This document shows positions 27,084 through 37,272 of a DNA stretch of 64,000 bases, one piece after another. A program made the translations under genes and the position numbers. Position 1 is the stretch's first letter; every line of letters starts with the position of its first letter. The stretch covers positions 1-64,000 of the forward strand of contig JAHFDN010000003.1 of assembly GCA_023248995.1 (NCBI GenBank). Reading direction: 5' to 3'. A model generated the notes under the pieces. It was not told where the DNA came from, did no database searches, and saw only the letters and a program-made list of their open reading frames with translations. Origin of the DNA: Candidatus Rokuibacteriota bacterium (GTDB lineage Bacteria; Methylomirabilota; Methylomirabilia; Rokubacteriales; CSP1-6).

Positions 27084-28916
27084 TTACAGGTATTGGCCGG
27101 TGTTGATCACTCGCTCCACGGCCCGCTGCTTGTCCTTGCTCTCCCCCATCAATGGCTTGACGTAGACGATGCGCTCGCCCTTCTTGCCGGCGATCTTCGC
27201 CCAGTCGTCCGGGTTCGTGGTGTTGGGCAGGTCCTCGTTCTCCTTGAACTCTTCGCGGACCGCGGTGAGGAGGTCATCGAGCTTGATGCCCTTCTCGCCG
27301 GTGGCGATGTAGCGCTTGAGCGCGAGCTTCTTCGCCCGCCGCACGACGGACTCGATCATGGCCCCGGAGGAGAAGTCCTTGAAGTACAGGACCTCCTTGT
27401 CGCCGTTGGCGTAGGTCACCTCCAGGAAGCGGTTTTCCTCCGTGAGCGCGTACATCTCGTCGATCGTGGAGGGGATGAGGCGCTCGAGGGTCGCCTGGAG
27501 GTCGCCGCCGTGTTGGCGGCTCTCCGCCTCGTGGATCGGGATGTCGGCGGTGAGGTACTTGTGGAAGATGTCGCCCGCCGCGCCTTTGTCCGGCCGCTCG
27601 ATCTTGATCTTCACGTCGAGGCGCCCGGGCCGGAGGATCGCCGGATCGATCAGGTCCTGCCGGTTGGAAGCGCCGATCACGATGACGTTCTTCAACCCCT
27701 CGACGCCGTCGATCTCCGCCAGGAGCTGCGGAACGATGGTCGTCTCCACGTCCGAGGAGATCCCCGAGCCGCGGGTGCGGAAGAGGGCATCCATCTCGTC
27801 GAAGAAGACGATGACGGGCACATCCTCGGCGGCCTTTTCCTTGGCCTTCTGGAAGATCTCGCGAATCTTTCTCTCCGTCTCGCCGACATACTTGTTCAGG
27901 AGCTCGGGTCCCTTGATGTTCAGGAAGTACCCCTTGATCTTCTCGCCCCGCTGCTCCGAGATCTTTTGCGCGAGGTTGTTGGCCACCGCCTTGGCGATCA
28001 TCGTCTTGCCGCAGCCGGGAGGGCCGTAGAGGAGCACGCCCTTGGGCGGGCTGAGCTTGTGCTCCTTGTAGTAATCGGCATAGAGGTACGGCAGCTCGAC
28101 CGCGTCCCGGATCGCTTCGATCTGGGACACGAGCCCGCCGATGTCTTCGTAGGAGATGTCGGGCACCTCCTCCAGGGCCAGGTCCTCGACCTCGCTCTTG
28201 GGGAGCCGCTCGAGCAGGTAGCCCGATTTGGTGTCCATCAGGATGTGGTCGCCGACCTTGAGCTTCTGGAGCCGGAGCGGGTCCGCCACGATGCCGACCT
28301 TCTCCTCGTCGGCCCGCAGGGTCACCACGGCCCGCTCGGCGTCCAGCACCTCCTTCAGCACCACCACGTCACCCTGGATCTCGTAGCCGGCCGCCTCGAC
28401 GACGTTCAACCCCTCGTTCAGGATCAGCTCCTGCCCTGGCTTGAGCGACTCGGCCTTGATGGAGGGGTGCAGGTTGACCTTGACCTTGCGCCCCTGGGCG
28501 AGGATGTTCACGGTGCCGTCCTCGTTGACGGAGAGATACACGCCGTAGGTCGAGGGTGGGGCGCAGAGCTTGTCCACCTCTTCCTTGAGGGACTGGATCT
28601 GCTCGCGGGACTCGTAGAGCGCGTTGACGAGCTTCTCGTTCTGGTTGAACGCCTGCACGAGCTGGCGGTTGGCCTCCCGGAGTTTATTCTCCAGGATCAT
28701 GAACTCCTTGGGGGCCTCCTCCAGCTTCTTGCGGAGGTGAACGGTCTCCGCCTCGAGCGACCGGACGTAGCTCTGCAGGTCCTGCATCTGGACCTCGTAT
28801 TCGGTCAACCGGCGCCGGTACGTGGAGTCGGTCATGGGGAGGAATTTCGAGAGCCCCTTCGTCCCCTCGGGGGTAGGCTCTCGGCTCGGGTTACTCTTCT
28901 TCTCGAACTCCTTCAT
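27084..28916 (-). CDS. mpa: Proteasome-activating AAA ATPase (Mpa/ARC)
   Basis: A 610-residue hexameric unfoldase that feeds tagged proteins into the 20S core. A coiled coil at about 32-118, which binds Pup in relatives, is followed by OB-fold domains, Walker A GPPGCGKT (298-305), Walker [13 protein letters not shown], and a C-terminal GQYL that inserts into the alpha ring. The coiled coil supports use of a Pup-like tag. It is the first gene of the operon, and a ribosome site GGGAAGGGA precedes the ATG. Confidence 0.94.
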   Translation of the reverse strand: MKEFEKKSNPSREPTPEGTKGLSKFLPMTDSTYRRRLTEYEVQMQDLQSYVRSLEAETVHLRKKLEEAPKEFMILENKLREANRQLVQAFNQNEKLVNALYESREQIQSLKEEVDKLCAPPSTYGVYLSVNEDGTVNILAQGRKVKVNLHPSIKAESLKPGQELILNEGLNVVEAAGYEIQGDVVVLKEVLDAERAVVTLRADEEKVGIVADPLRLQKLKVGDHILMDTKSGYLLERLPKSEVEDLALEEVPDISYEDIGGLVSQIEAIRDAVELPYLYADYYKEHKLSPPKGVLLYGPPGCGKTMIAKAVANNLAQKISEQRGEKIKGYFLNIKGPELLNKYVGETERKIREIFQKAKEKAAEDVPVIVFFDEMDALFRTRGSGISSDVETTIVPQLLAEIDGVEGLKNVIVIGASNRQDLIDPAILRPGRLDVKIKIERPDKGAAGDIFHKYLTADIPIHEAESRQHGGDLQATLERLIPSTIDEMYALTEENRFLEVTYANGDKEVLYFKDFSSGAMIESVVRRAKKLALKRYIATGEKGIKLDDLLTAVREEFKENEDLPNTTNPDDWAKIAGKKGERIVYVKPLMGESKDKQRAVERVINTGQYL

Positions 28917-29011
28917 GGCCTCTCATCCCTTCCCCTGGCCGCCCTCGGCGGCTTCCCCGCCGCGGCACACCCTGCCACACTCTGTCACACAAGTGCGCAA
29001 GAATGAGCCCC

Positions 29012-29041
29012 AGTATACGGACCGGGTGAAAAAAAAGTCAA
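29012..29041 (-). promoter_or_regulatory. Promoter of the proteasome operon
   Basis: Reverse strand: TTGACT (29036-29041), an 18-base spacer containing a run of seven T, then TATACT (29012-29017). The start site would be near 29005, giving a leader of about 90 bases to the mpa ATG. The A/T-rich run stands out in this GC-rich region. This is one of the best promoters in the window. Confidence 0.7.
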
Positions 29042-29201
29042 GAAAAAATGCCCCCAAACGTTCTCCGACTCCCTGAAATTGCTCACCTTTCCCTCGCCCT
29101 GTGTCTTGTCTCGCCTCATGACCACTTCCCGCAGGGTCCCTCCTGCCATCTGTTGATGCACCTCCGAGGCCAGTCACTGCGTCTTGAACGGACGGATAGG
29201 C

Positions 29202-29230
29202 TTGCCCTCTCGGTCGTCACTCCGTATAAC
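29202..29230 (+). promoter_or_regulatory. Promoter placed for a leaderless mRNA
   Basis: TTGCCC (29202-29207), 17 bases, TATAAC (29225-29230, 5/6 match). The expected start site, about seven bases after the -10, coincides with the ATG at 29237. No Shine-Dalgarno sequence precedes that ATG. Transcription of the downstream importer genes would start here. Confidence 0.5.
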
Positions 29231-29236
29231 AACAGT

Positions 29237-30796
29237 ATGCTGTCCACGTTCAAGCGATGCTCGGTTGGCGGGCTCGCGACCCTCTTGGCCGTCGCGCTGG
29301 CGTCGCCGATCCTGGGCGAGCCCGCTCGCGAACTCAAGATCGGCGTCAGAGAAATCCCGGCGCTCCCCGACCCAGCCACCGCCCTCGACGGGACGACCCC
29401 GCTCATCGCGCGTCAAGTGTTCGAAACGCTGGTGCAATACAAGGAGGGCGGAAGCGACATCGAACCCGCCCTCGCCGTCCGCTGGTCGCCGTCCAGGGAC
29501 GGGCTCACCTGGACCTTCGCGCTCCGGGAGGGCGTGAGGTTTCACGACGGCGCCCTCTTGACCGCCCAGCACGTGGTGGCGAGCTTCGTACGGCAGATGT
29601 CGCCGGATCACCCGCTCCATCCCAACCCGCCCGCCGCCTGGCCGCCTCTCTTGCGCGGACTCCCGGGAGTCGTCAAGGAGGTCCGCGCTCCGGACGCCAG
29701 GACCGTGCAGATCCAGCTCCTGCTTCCCTACGCCCCGCTCCTCACCGTGCTCGCTCACCCGGCGTTCTCCGTGATCCACGAGGTGGCCGGAGCGAGCGGG
29801 GCCTCCCAATGGGTCGGGACCGGGCCGTTTCGGCTCGGCGAGGTCGCCTCGGGCCGTATCGTGCTCGAGGCGAATCCAGGGTACTGGGGAGGACCTCCCA
29901 AGCTGGACCGGATCGTCTTCCTCGAGGTCACCGACGAGCAGGCCGAGGGCGAGCTGGACGCCGGCCGCCTTCACGTCTGGATCCCCTCCGTCGCGCCGCG
30001 CAGGTTGGAGGGAGCGCTGTCGATCCCTGGCTGGCAGGTCGGAGTGCTGGCGCTTCAGACGGAGAAAGCCCCGTTCGCGAAGAAGAAGGCTCGCCAGGCG
30101 GTGGCCGCTGCGCTGGACCCGGCGCTGATCGCGGCGGCCGTGGAGGGGGTGGCGGTCCCGCTGCAGTCGTTTCTCCCGCCCGGGGTGTGGGCGCGGCGGG
30201 AAGGTTCGCCGATCATGCTGGCGGATCCGAGCGGAGCCCAGCGCCTTCTGGCCGAGGCCGGGGCGCCCACTGGCATCACCTCGACCCTCCTCGTGAGCGA
30301 CGCGCCGGGCGTCGTGGATCGGGCGCGCCTCGCCGAAGCTCTCCGCGTGGCGCTCGCCTCGGCGGGAATCACCGTCCAGCTCAGGACGGAAAACCCGCAG
30401 GTGACGGCGCAACTCTCCCAGCTCGGCGATCACGAGATGGTCCTGATCGACGCCCTGGTCGCCGGCGGGGACCCCCACCTGTTCCTCTACCCCCTCTCGA
30501 CCAGCGAGGGCACGACGAAAGGGGCCGGCGCCGTGAACCTGTCCTTCTATCGGAATCCCCGGCTTGACGATCTTCTGATCCGCGCGAGCCAGGTGGCGTG
30601 GAGACCCGAACGCCTCCGCCTCTACCAGCGCGCCCAGGCGATTCTGGCCGGCGACCTGCCATGGATCCCGCTGTACGTCCGGCTTCACTGGGCGGTGGTG
30701 CGGCCCGAGGTGCGGAGTCTTCGACTCCACCCGAGCGGGTTCCACCGGCTGGACCGCGTGTGGGTGGAGGCCGAGGCGCGCGGGACCCCCGGGTGA
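29237..30796 (+). CDS. Family 5 solute-binding protein (Dpp/Opp type)
   Basis: A 519-residue periplasmic protein. The signal peptide (FKRCSVGGLATLLAVALASPILG) fixes the start at ATG 29237. The mature part shows the family 5 pattern: QVFETLVQYKEGGSDIEPALAVRWSPSRDGLTWTFALREGVRFHDG, then GTGPFRLGEV and ANPGYWGGPP. Family members bind peptides, nickel or other small ligands. It is followed by a second binding protein whose GTG overlaps its stop. No ribosome site is present. Confidence 0.88.
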   Translation: MLSTFKRCSVGGLATLLAVALASPILGEPARELKIGVREIPALPDPATALDGTTPLIARQVFETLVQYKEGGSDIEPALAVRWSPSRDGLTWTFALREGVRFHDGALLTAQHVVASFVRQMSPDHPLHPNPPAAWPPLLRGLPGVVKEVRAPDARTVQIQLLLPYAPLLTVLAHPAFSVIHEVAGASGASQWVGTGPFRLGEVASGRIVLEANPGYWGGPPKLDRIVFLEVTDEQAEGELDAGRLHVWIPSVAPRRLEGALSIPGWQVGVLALQTEKAPFAKKKARQAVAAALDPALIAAAVEGVAVPLQSFLPPGVWARREGSPIMLADPSGAQRLLAEAGAPTGITSTLLVSDAPGVVDRARLAEALRVALASAGITVQLRTENPQVTAQLSQLGDHEMVLIDALVAGGDPHLFLYPLSTSEGTTKGAGAVNLSFYRNPRLDDLLIRASQVAWRPERLRLYQRAQAILAGDLPWIPLYVRLHWAVVRPEVRSLRLHPSGFHRLDRVWVEAEARGTPG

Positions 30797-32373
30797 GCAC
30801 TCGTTGCGGGCTCTTGCTGCTGGCGGTCGCCCTCGTACTGACGGGGCCGCCGCCGGCAGGAGGGCAGAAGCAGGGGGGGACGCTGCGGGCCGCCTTTTCG
30901 AGCGATCCGCCCACGCTCGACCCGGCCCAGGCCACCGACACCACCTCCTCGGCTGTCATCCGGCAGATCTTTGACACGCTCGTGGAGCTCGACGAGACGC
31001 TCAAGCCGGTGCCGGCCCTGGCCGAGCGCTGGAGCGCCTCGAAGGATCAGAGGGTCTACACGTTCGTTCTGCGCCCGGGGGTCCGGTTCCACCACGGCCG
31101 GGAGCTCCGTGCCGGGGACGTCAAGTTCTCCTTCGAGCGGGCCGCCCGCGGCAAACGTCCCTGGGTGTTCGAGAAGATCGCGGGCACCCGGGAATTTCTT
31201 CGAGGGCAGGCGAGCGAGATCCGCGGGATCCGGCTCGTGGACGATCTAAGCGTGGAGGTCACCCTGGAGCGGCCCTTCGCGCCGTTCCTCTCGCTGATGG
31301 CCTACGACGCCGCCTCGATCGTGCCCCGGGAGGAAGCCTCGCGCCTGGGCGTCGAGTTCGCCAGCCACCCGGTGGGGACCGGGGCCTTCCGGTTCGTCCG
31401 GTGGCGACGGGACGATCAGGTAGTTCTGGAGAAGTTCAACGGCCACTTCAGAGGCGCCCCCTCGCTGGATCGGGTCGTGTTTCGGATCATCCCCGCCGAA
31501 ATCACACGGTTCAACGAATACAAGACCGGTCACCTTGATTACACCGACATCCCCACCGGCCACTGCCGTGCCGTGCAGCGTGACCCGGCCCTCAAGCAGG
31601 AAGTGGCCATCTGGCCCATCCTGGGAACCCAGGCGGTGCGCTTCAACGTGGAGCGCCCGCCCTTCAACGACCGGCGCATTCGCCAGGCGGTGGGACATGC
31701 CATCGAGCCGCGGGCGATCGTCGCCGGCCTCCTGGAGGGGTGCGTGGTGGCGGGGAAGGGGATTCTGCCTCCCGCGATGCCCGGATTCAACCCCGGCGTC
31801 TCGGGGCCGGCCTTTGATCGCGAGCGGGCCCGCCGGCTCCTCGCCGAGGCTGGATTCCCCGCCGGGAAGGGGCTCGGTCCCTTCACCTTTCATTACAACA
31901 CCGGCGACCTCAATCAGCGGATCGCCGAGCTGCTGCAGGCCCAACTGAAAGAGGTCGGCATCGTCCTGGAGCTCCGCCGCCTGGACTGGGCTGCCCACAT
32001 CAAGCTTGTCGATGAGGGGGGGGCGGGGTTTTTCCGCCAGGGGTGGATCGCCGACTATCCGGATCCGGAGAATTTTTTGACCGTCCTTTTCCACTCCCGG
32101 AACGCCGGGGCCGCCGGGAACACGTCGCGCTACCGGAACCCGTCCCTCGACCGCCTTCTGGACGAAGCCGACGGGATGGCGCCGGGTTCGGCCCGCTTCA
32201 AGCGCTATCAGGAAGCCGAGCAAATCGTCCTCGACGACGGCGTGTGGATCTCTCTCTACCACTACACGAGCCGCGCGCTGATCAAGCCGTACGTGAAGGG
32301 GCTCGAGCGCTCGCCGCTCTCCTCGGCCCCGGAGTTCCTGGCGCCGCTGCGCAAGGTGTCGCTGGATCGGTAA
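30793..32373 (+). CDS. Second family 5 solute-binding protein
   Basis: A 526-residue binding protein, GTG start overlapping the upstream stop (GTGA). A short signal peptide (CGLLLLAVALVLTGPPPAGG) is followed by GGTLRAAFSSDPPTLDPAQATDT and KPVPALAERWSASKDQRVYTFVLRPGVRFHHG, the family signature, plus the C-terminal GWIADYPDPENFL. Sequence differs clearly from the upstream protein, so the two probably bind different ligands. Both could serve the permeases at 37272 and 38203. Confidence 0.88.
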   Translation: MSTRCGLLLLAVALVLTGPPPAGGQKQGGTLRAAFSSDPPTLDPAQATDTTSSAVIRQIFDTLVELDETLKPVPALAERWSASKDQRVYTFVLRPGVRFHHGRELRAGDVKFSFERAARGKRPWVFEKIAGTREFLRGQASEIRGIRLVDDLSVEVTLERPFAPFLSLMAYDAASIVPREEASRLGVEFASHPVGTGAFRFVRWRRDDQVVLEKFNGHFRGAPSLDRVVFRIIPAEITRFNEYKTGHLDYTDIPTGHCRAVQRDPALKQEVAIWPILGTQAVRFNVERPPFNDRRIRQAVGHAIEPRAIVAGLLEGCVVAGKGILPPAMPGFNPGVSGPAFDRERARRLLAEAGFPAGKGLGPFTFHYNTGDLNQRIAELLQAQLKEVGIVLELRRLDWAAHIKLVDEGGAGFFRQGWIADYPDPENFLTVLFHSRNAGAAGNTSRYRNPSLDRLLDEADGMAPGSARFKRYQEAEQIVLDDGVWISLYHYTSRALIKPYVKGLERSPLSSAPEFLAPLRKVSLDR

Positions 32374-32450
32374 CCGCGCGGCGCGACTTCCGGGCGCAGG
32401 CCCGTCACGGATCTCCCGCCGCGTCCCCCTGCCGGGATTCGGGCGGTTTC

Positions 32451-33719
32451 ATGAGGGGGTCGGGTAAGATAGGCGGAGTGGGCGCGTATGATCGAAAAGC
32501 GGCCGTGGCGTGGACGCTCTACGATTTCGCCAACTCTGCGTTCATCGCCGTCATCCCGGGCACCGTGTACTCGAAGTACTACGCCCTCGTCGTGGTCGGC
32601 AACGAGCGCGGGCAGGGGGATTTCTGGTGGGGGCTCGCGGTGACGACCTCCATGACCATCGTGGCCCTCGCGTCGCCGCCCCTCGGGGCGATCGCGGATC
32701 ACGCCGGGGTCCGTAAACGCTTTCTGTTCGTTCTGACCTACGTGAGCGTGGCTGCCACGGCCCTCATGGCGACGGTCGGCAAGGGTGACGTTGCCTGGGG
32801 GTGGGTCCTCGCCGTGATCGGGACGGTGGGCTACGAGTGCGCCGTCGTCTATTACAACGCTTACCTCCCCGGCCTGGCGCCGCGGGAGCGCCAGGGACGG
32901 CTGTCGGCCTACGGGTTCGCGGTCGGGTATCTCGGCTCGGCGGTGGCGCTGGGGGCGGCGCTCCCGTTCGCCCTCGCGGGTAACTACGCCGGCACCTTCC
33001 TCGTCGCTGCGGCCTTGTTCGGTCTCTCGGCGATCCCGGCGTTCGTCTACCTGCCGGGGGACAGCCCCGGCGCGCTTGGCCTCGCCGCGGCAGTCCGCTG
33101 GGGGATCGTCCAGACCCGGGTGACTCTCCGCCGCATCCTCGCCGTGCCGGCCCTCCGCCGCTTCCTCTTGGCCTACCTCTTCTTCGAGGACGGGGTCAAC
33201 ACCGTGGTGTTCTTCTCCTCGATCTTCGCTGGCCACACGCTCGGGTTCACGACGCCCGAGGTCATCCAGCTCTACTTCGTCGTCCAGCTCTCGGCGCTCG
33301 CGGGCGCCTGGCTCTGGGGGCGCCCCACCGACGTCAAGGGGCCGAAGTTCGTCGTGATGGTCACCCTCGTCCAGTGGTGTCTCGTGGTCCTCGGCGCCTA
33401 CTTTGTGGCGACGAAGCTCCAGTTTTTCGCCGTCGCGGTCCTGGCGGGCAGCGGGCTGGGAGCAGTCCAGGCGGCGAGCCGGACTTTCATGGCCACCCTG
33501 ATCCCGAAGGGTCAGGAAGCCGAGCTGTTCGGCTTTTACGCCCTCGTCGGGAAGAGCTCCGCGATCCTGGGACCCCTGATCTTCGGCATATCCTCCTGGC
33601 TCACCGGCGGTAACCAGCGGATCTCCATCGTGGCGATCGGCTTCCTCTTCCTGGTGGGCCTCGTCCTCGTTCGGGGGGTAGAGGCCGGCGGGCCCACCGC
33701 CCGCGAAGCGGCAGGCTGA
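32451..33719 (+). CDS. MFS carrier of the UMF1 (Atg22-like) family
   Basis: A 422-residue membrane protein. WTLYDFANSAFIAVIPGTVY near the N-terminus is the signature of the UMF1/Atg22 family, thought to export amino acids or lipids. Both halves have six membrane segments. I start at ATG 32451, though a GTG at 32479 preceded by GGCGGA is a fair alternative. It lies between binding-protein and AsmA-like genes on the same strand. The substrate is unknown. Confidence 0.78.
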   Translation: MRGSGKIGGVGAYDRKAAVAWTLYDFANSAFIAVIPGTVYSKYYALVVVGNERGQGDFWWGLAVTTSMTIVALASPPLGAIADHAGVRKRFLFVLTYVSVAATALMATVGKGDVAWGWVLAVIGTVGYECAVVYYNAYLPGLAPRERQGRLSAYGFAVGYLGSAVALGAALPFALAGNYAGTFLVAAALFGLSAIPAFVYLPGDSPGALGLAAAVRWGIVQTRVTLRRILAVPALRRFLLAYLFFEDGVNTVVFFSSIFAGHTLGFTTPEVIQLYFVVQLSALAGAWLWGRPTDVKGPKFVVMVTLVQWCLVVLGAYFVATKLQFFAVAVLAGSGLGAVQAASRTFMATLIPKGQEAELFGFYALVGKSSAILGPLIFGISSWLTGGNQRISIVAIGFLFLVGLVLVRGVEAGGPTAREAAG

Positions 33720-33729
33720 GAAGGGACGC

Positions 33730-36700
33730 ATGATTCGCCGTCGCTGGCTGATCCTTCTTCTCGCCTCCGTCCTCCTCCTCGTCCTGGTCGTGGGCGGTGG
33801 GCTCCTGTACGTCAGGACGCGGACGGCCCGCGAGCAGGTCCGCACGTTGGTCGAGCGAGCGCTGGCCCAGGAGCTCAACCTCCCCGTGCGGCTGGGCGGC
33901 GTGTCGCTCTCTCTCGGCGTCGGGAGCGTCGAGCTTCGGCACCTCGCCGTCGTCGAGGGGCCCGCCGGGCCGCCGCTCTTCGAGGTGGATCGTGTCAAGG
34001 TCTCTCTCAGGCTGGCCTCGCTCCTCCGCGGCGACCTCCGCGTCAGATCCGTCACGATTTTCGGGCCCCGGCTTTCGCTGGAGGATACCCCTCGTCTTCG
34101 GGAGACCCTCGGGAAGATCGTCGCCCGCTTGAGAGAGCTGGCGCGAGCCCGGGAGGCGGAGGGCTTTCCGGTCCGGCTCCAGGGGGGGGTCATCGCCTAC
34201 CGCGATCCCGCCACCGACGTCGGCGTCCACCTGACCGGCCTCAACGCCAGGATCTCCTGGCCTACCCCCGAGCGGGCGCTGGCCGACGTCAGCGTCGACC
34301 AGGTCCAGCTGCGCCTCGGCGGGCGCGAGGTGAGCGGCATTCGTCTCGCTGGCCACGCGCGCGTGGGGCGGGACACCGTGGAGGTGGAGCAAGTCAGGTT
34401 CACTCGTGGGGGCTCCGTCGTGACCTTGGCGGGGGTGGTCCTCACCCCGACGACCGTGCCGCGAGTGGAGCTGACGGCGACGGGTGAGCTGGCCCTCGAC
34501 GAGCTCGGCCGGGCGACGGAGGGCGGCAAGGGGTGGAGCGGCAAGCTCTCCGTCGGGGGCAAACTCTTCGGGGAAGGCGTCCCCCGAACCTTCGAGGGAA
34601 GCCTGGGGCTGCTCGACGGGCACGTGGGGGGGATGCCCGCCCGCCTGGTTACCGCCCAGGTGCTGCTCCGCCCCGACCGGCTGGAGGTGATCTCGCTGTC
34701 GGCTCTGGCCGGCGGTGGCGCGCTGCGCGGGTCGGGAGTGTTCGAGCCCGGCGAGAGCCGGTGGCGCGGCAGCGCTCAGCTCACCGACGTCAATCTCGGT
34801 GATCTCTTAGAGGTCCTGGGCCAGCCACGGAGGCTCACCGGTCGGGTGAGCGGGACTGCCGAAGGGAGCGGGCAGGGGAAGGACGCTGCGTCGCTCGACC
34901 TCCGCGTGCGCCTGGCCGGGCGTGAGCTCCGCCTGTCCGACCGGGAGCGCAGGGCCGACGGGGAGGTCGAGGTCACTACTGCTCGCCGGGGAGTCCTCAC
35001 GGTGGAGCGATTGTCCTTGAGCCGTGGGCAGAGCCGAGTCGCGCTCCGGGGCACCGTGGATCTCCGAACCCAGACGCTGGCGCTCCGAGCCACGGCAACC
35101 GTGGCCGACCTCGCCAAGGACTTCTGGCCCGGGGAGGTGAAGGGGCTCGGTGGCCGGCTCAGCGTCCTGGGGCGCGTGGGCCAGACGCTCGGAAAGCCGC
35201 TCTTCACCGGCCGCGTCAGCCTCAGGAACATGACGTTCCGTGGGTGGCGCGCGGACGTCGTGGAAGGGCCGTTGGAGGTCGGCCGCTGGCGTCTGGCCTC
35301 CCGCGCGCTTCGACTGAGCGCCGGGGGGACGGCGGCCACGCTCTCGGGCGCGGTGGAGCTGGCCGACGGCGATCTGCCGTGGGCGCGCTGGCGCGACGGC
35401 CTTCACCTGGACCTGACGGCAGACCTGAAGGGGCGAGTCGAGGACGTGATCGCGTGGCCCCGAACGGACTGGTCCGTGGCCGGTCCCGTCGCGCTCCACG
35501 CTCGGTTCGCGGGAACGCTTTCGACTCTCGAGGGCGGCGGGCAGCTCGAGGCGCGGGAGCTCAGAGTCGGGCCCGAGCGGTTCGAGGCTCTCCGGGCGGC
35601 ACTCACCTTCAAAGGTTCCGAGCTTCATGTCCCCCGGCTGACGGTGCGTCGCGGCGGGCTCATGATTCAGGCCGAAGGGGCCATGGACGTGAGCGGCCGG
35701 TACCGGTACTCGCTCCTTCCGGTGAGTCTCGACCTGCGCACGCTGCCGTGGTTGGCCTCTCTCGGCGTGAGCGGCCACGCGGTCCTGGGGGTCCGGGGGA
35801 AGGGGGAGTGGCCGGAGACGCGGGTCGAGGGGGAGCTGACGCTGGCGGACGGCGTCTTCCGAGACGCGAGGTTGGGAAACGGGAGCGCCCGCTTCGCTCT
35901 CGACGGCAAAGAATGGCGCTGGGATCTGAAGCTCGCGCAAGGGCTCAGGGCCCGGGGCGCGCTGCCCCTGGCTCTCGCCGGCGCGCTCCAAGCCGAGGTC
36001 ACCGCCACGGACCTTGATCTCATGCCCTTCGTCCCGACGTTGGCCGCCGAGCTCAGGATCCCCCTCACGGCGCGCGCCGACGGGCGGGTGACCCTCCGTG
36101 GAACCGTGCCGGGACTGACCGACCTGTCGGGCCGGATCGAGTTGAGCGCCCTCCGGGGGGAAGCCGCCGGGGTGAGCTGGCGGGCCCGGGAGCCGGCGCG
36201 TCTCGCCCTGGAGGCCGGCACGCTCCGCATCGGTTCCCTGGACCTGGTCGGCTCTGGCCTTGTCGTGGAGGTCAGGGGGAGCGTGCGGCCGGGAGAGAGG
36301 ACCGATCTGCGTCTGGCGGGCCACGCGCCCTTCGCCGTTCTGGCGCCCTGGGTGCCCCCGCTGGCTGACCTCCGCGGGGCGCCTGACGTGAGGCTTTCCC
36401 TCGTCGGCGTCCCCGACGACCTGAAGGTGACGGGTCGCGCCGATCTCGCGCACGCGGACCTGAAGCTCAAGGCCATCCCGATCTGGATCGCCGTCGTCAG
36501 GGGCGAGGTCAAGTTCGACAACGACACGGTGCAGTACGCCGTCAGTGAAGGCAGCGCGGCCGGGGGCGGGCTGGAGAGCCAGGGCGGGGGGCGACGCCGG
36601 GATGGACGCTGGGGACACACGCTGGACTTCAAGCTCGACAAAGCCCGCATGGAGGCGATCTACGACGAGCTTCAAACCGGGCGGCGCTGGGCTTCAGGGG

Positions 36701-37272
36701 ACCTTTTTGCTCGGGGCTCCTTCGCCTTCGACGTCCTGCCGGGGCAGGCGGTGCTCCCGACACTCCAGGGCCGGGTCGCCCTGACGCTCGCGGAAGGTAG
36801 CCTCTCCCGCTACCCCGCCCTGGTGCGCATCTTCGGCCTCTTGGGAACGCCGGCTCAGCCCTTCCGCCTGCCGGACCTCACCCGGGAGCGGATGCCCTAC
36901 CGTCGCATCAACGCCGATTTCTCGGTCAGGGACGGCGTCATGGAGACCAAGAACCTCCTCCTGGAGAGCGAGGTCGTTCGGGTCAGCGGCATCGGCAAGG
37001 TGGTGCTCTCGGACCAGAGCGTCAATCTCGATCTGGCGGTGAGACCGCTTCAGGTGCTGGAGCAGGGCATCCGGAGAATCCCCTTACTGGGCCGGCTCCT
37101 GCCGCAGGAGCAGAGCCTGGTCGTGGCGTACTTCGACATAACGGGCCCCTGGACCGACCCCTCGATCACCGTGGCGCCCGTCAGGTCGCTGAGCGAGACC
37201 GTCGTGGACATCCTCCTCCTGCTCCTGAAGGCGCCGGCGCGCGTCATCAACCCGAGGTCGTCGAACCCCTGA
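33730..37272 (+). CDS. Large AsmA/YhdP-like envelope protein
   Basis: A 1180-residue protein. One membrane helix near 7-28 anchors it, followed by over 1100 residues of beta-rich repeats such as VRVSGIGKVVLSDQSVNL, the pattern of AsmA-superfamily proteins (YhdP/TamB relatives) thought to move phospholipid between membranes or assist outer-membrane assembly. The C-terminal GRLLPQEQSLVVAYFDITGP and the PSITVAPV segment resemble the YhdP end. It ends in a TGATG overlap with the following permease gene, so it is co-transcribed with the importer, an unusual pairing. Confidence 0.75.
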   Translation: MIRRRWLILLLASVLLLVLVVGGGLLYVRTRTAREQVRTLVERALAQELNLPVRLGGVSLSLGVGSVELRHLAVVEGPAGPPLFEVDRVKVSLRLASLLRGDLRVRSVTIFGPRLSLEDTPRLRETLGKIVARLRELARAREAEGFPVRLQGGVIAYRDPATDVGVHLTGLNARISWPTPERALADVSVDQVQLRLGGREVSGIRLAGHARVGRDTVEVEQVRFTRGGSVVTLAGVVLTPTTVPRVELTATGELALDELGRATEGGKGWSGKLSVGGKLFGEGVPRTFEGSLGLLDGHVGGMPARLVTAQVLLRPDRLEVISLSALAGGGALRGSGVFEPGESRWRGSAQLTDVNLGDLLEVLGQPRRLTGRVSGTAEGSGQGKDAASLDLRVRLAGRELRLSDRERRADGEVEVTTARRGVLTVERLSLSRGQSRVALRGTVDLRTQTLALRATATVADLAKDFWPGEVKGLGGRLSVLGRVGQTLGKPLFTGRVSLRNMTFRGWRADVVEGPLEVGRWRLASRALRLSAGGTAATLSGAVELADGDLPWARWRDGLHLDLTADLKGRVEDVIAWPRTDWSVAGPVALHARFAGTLSTLEGGGQLEARELRVGPERFEALRAALTFKGSELHVPRLTVRRGGLMIQAEGAMDVSGRYRYSLLPVSLDLRTLPWLASLGVSGHAVLGVRGKGEWPETRVEGELTLADGVFRDARLGNGSARFALDGKEWRWDLKLAQGLRARGALPLALAGALQAEVTATDLDLMPFVPTLAAELRIPLTARADGRVTLRGTVPGLTDLSGRIELSALRGEAAGVSWRAREPARLALEAGTLRIGSLDLVGSGLVVEVRGSVRPGERTDLRLAGHAPFAVLAPWVPPLADLRGAPDVRLSLVGVPDDLKVTGRADLAHADLKLKAIPIWIAVVRGEVKFDNDTVQYAVSEGSAAGGGLESQGGGRRRDGRWGHTLDFKLDKARMEAIYDELQTGRRWASGDLFARGSFAFDVLPGQAVLPTLQGRVALTLAEGSLSRYPALVRIFGLLGTPAQPFRLPDLTRERMPYRRINADFSVRDGVMETKNLLLESEVVRVSGIGKVVLSDQSVNLDLAVRPLQVLEQGIRRIPLLGRLLPQEQSLVVAYFDITGPWTDPSITVAPVRSLSETVVDILLLLLKAPARVINPRSSNP

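Noticed and set aside
25481-27106. 541-codon + strand frame opposite dop
   Set aside because: Antisense of the well-supported dop gene; no domain or signal of its own.
27093-29006. 637-codon frame on the + strand opposite mpa
   Set aside because: It is the exact antisense of mpa, a clear AAA ATPase; the long frame results from GC-rich codon bias.
28985-29149. 54-residue reverse-strand frame upstream of mpa as a pup candidate
   Set aside because: It does not end in a GG/SG-Q/E motif, is rich in Phe at the end, and runs across the mpa promoter.
28923-29177. 84-codon reverse-strand frame ending GQGKG before mpa
   Set aside because: It overlaps the promoter and ribosome site of mpa, has no Pup-like acidic helix and no ribosome site of its own.
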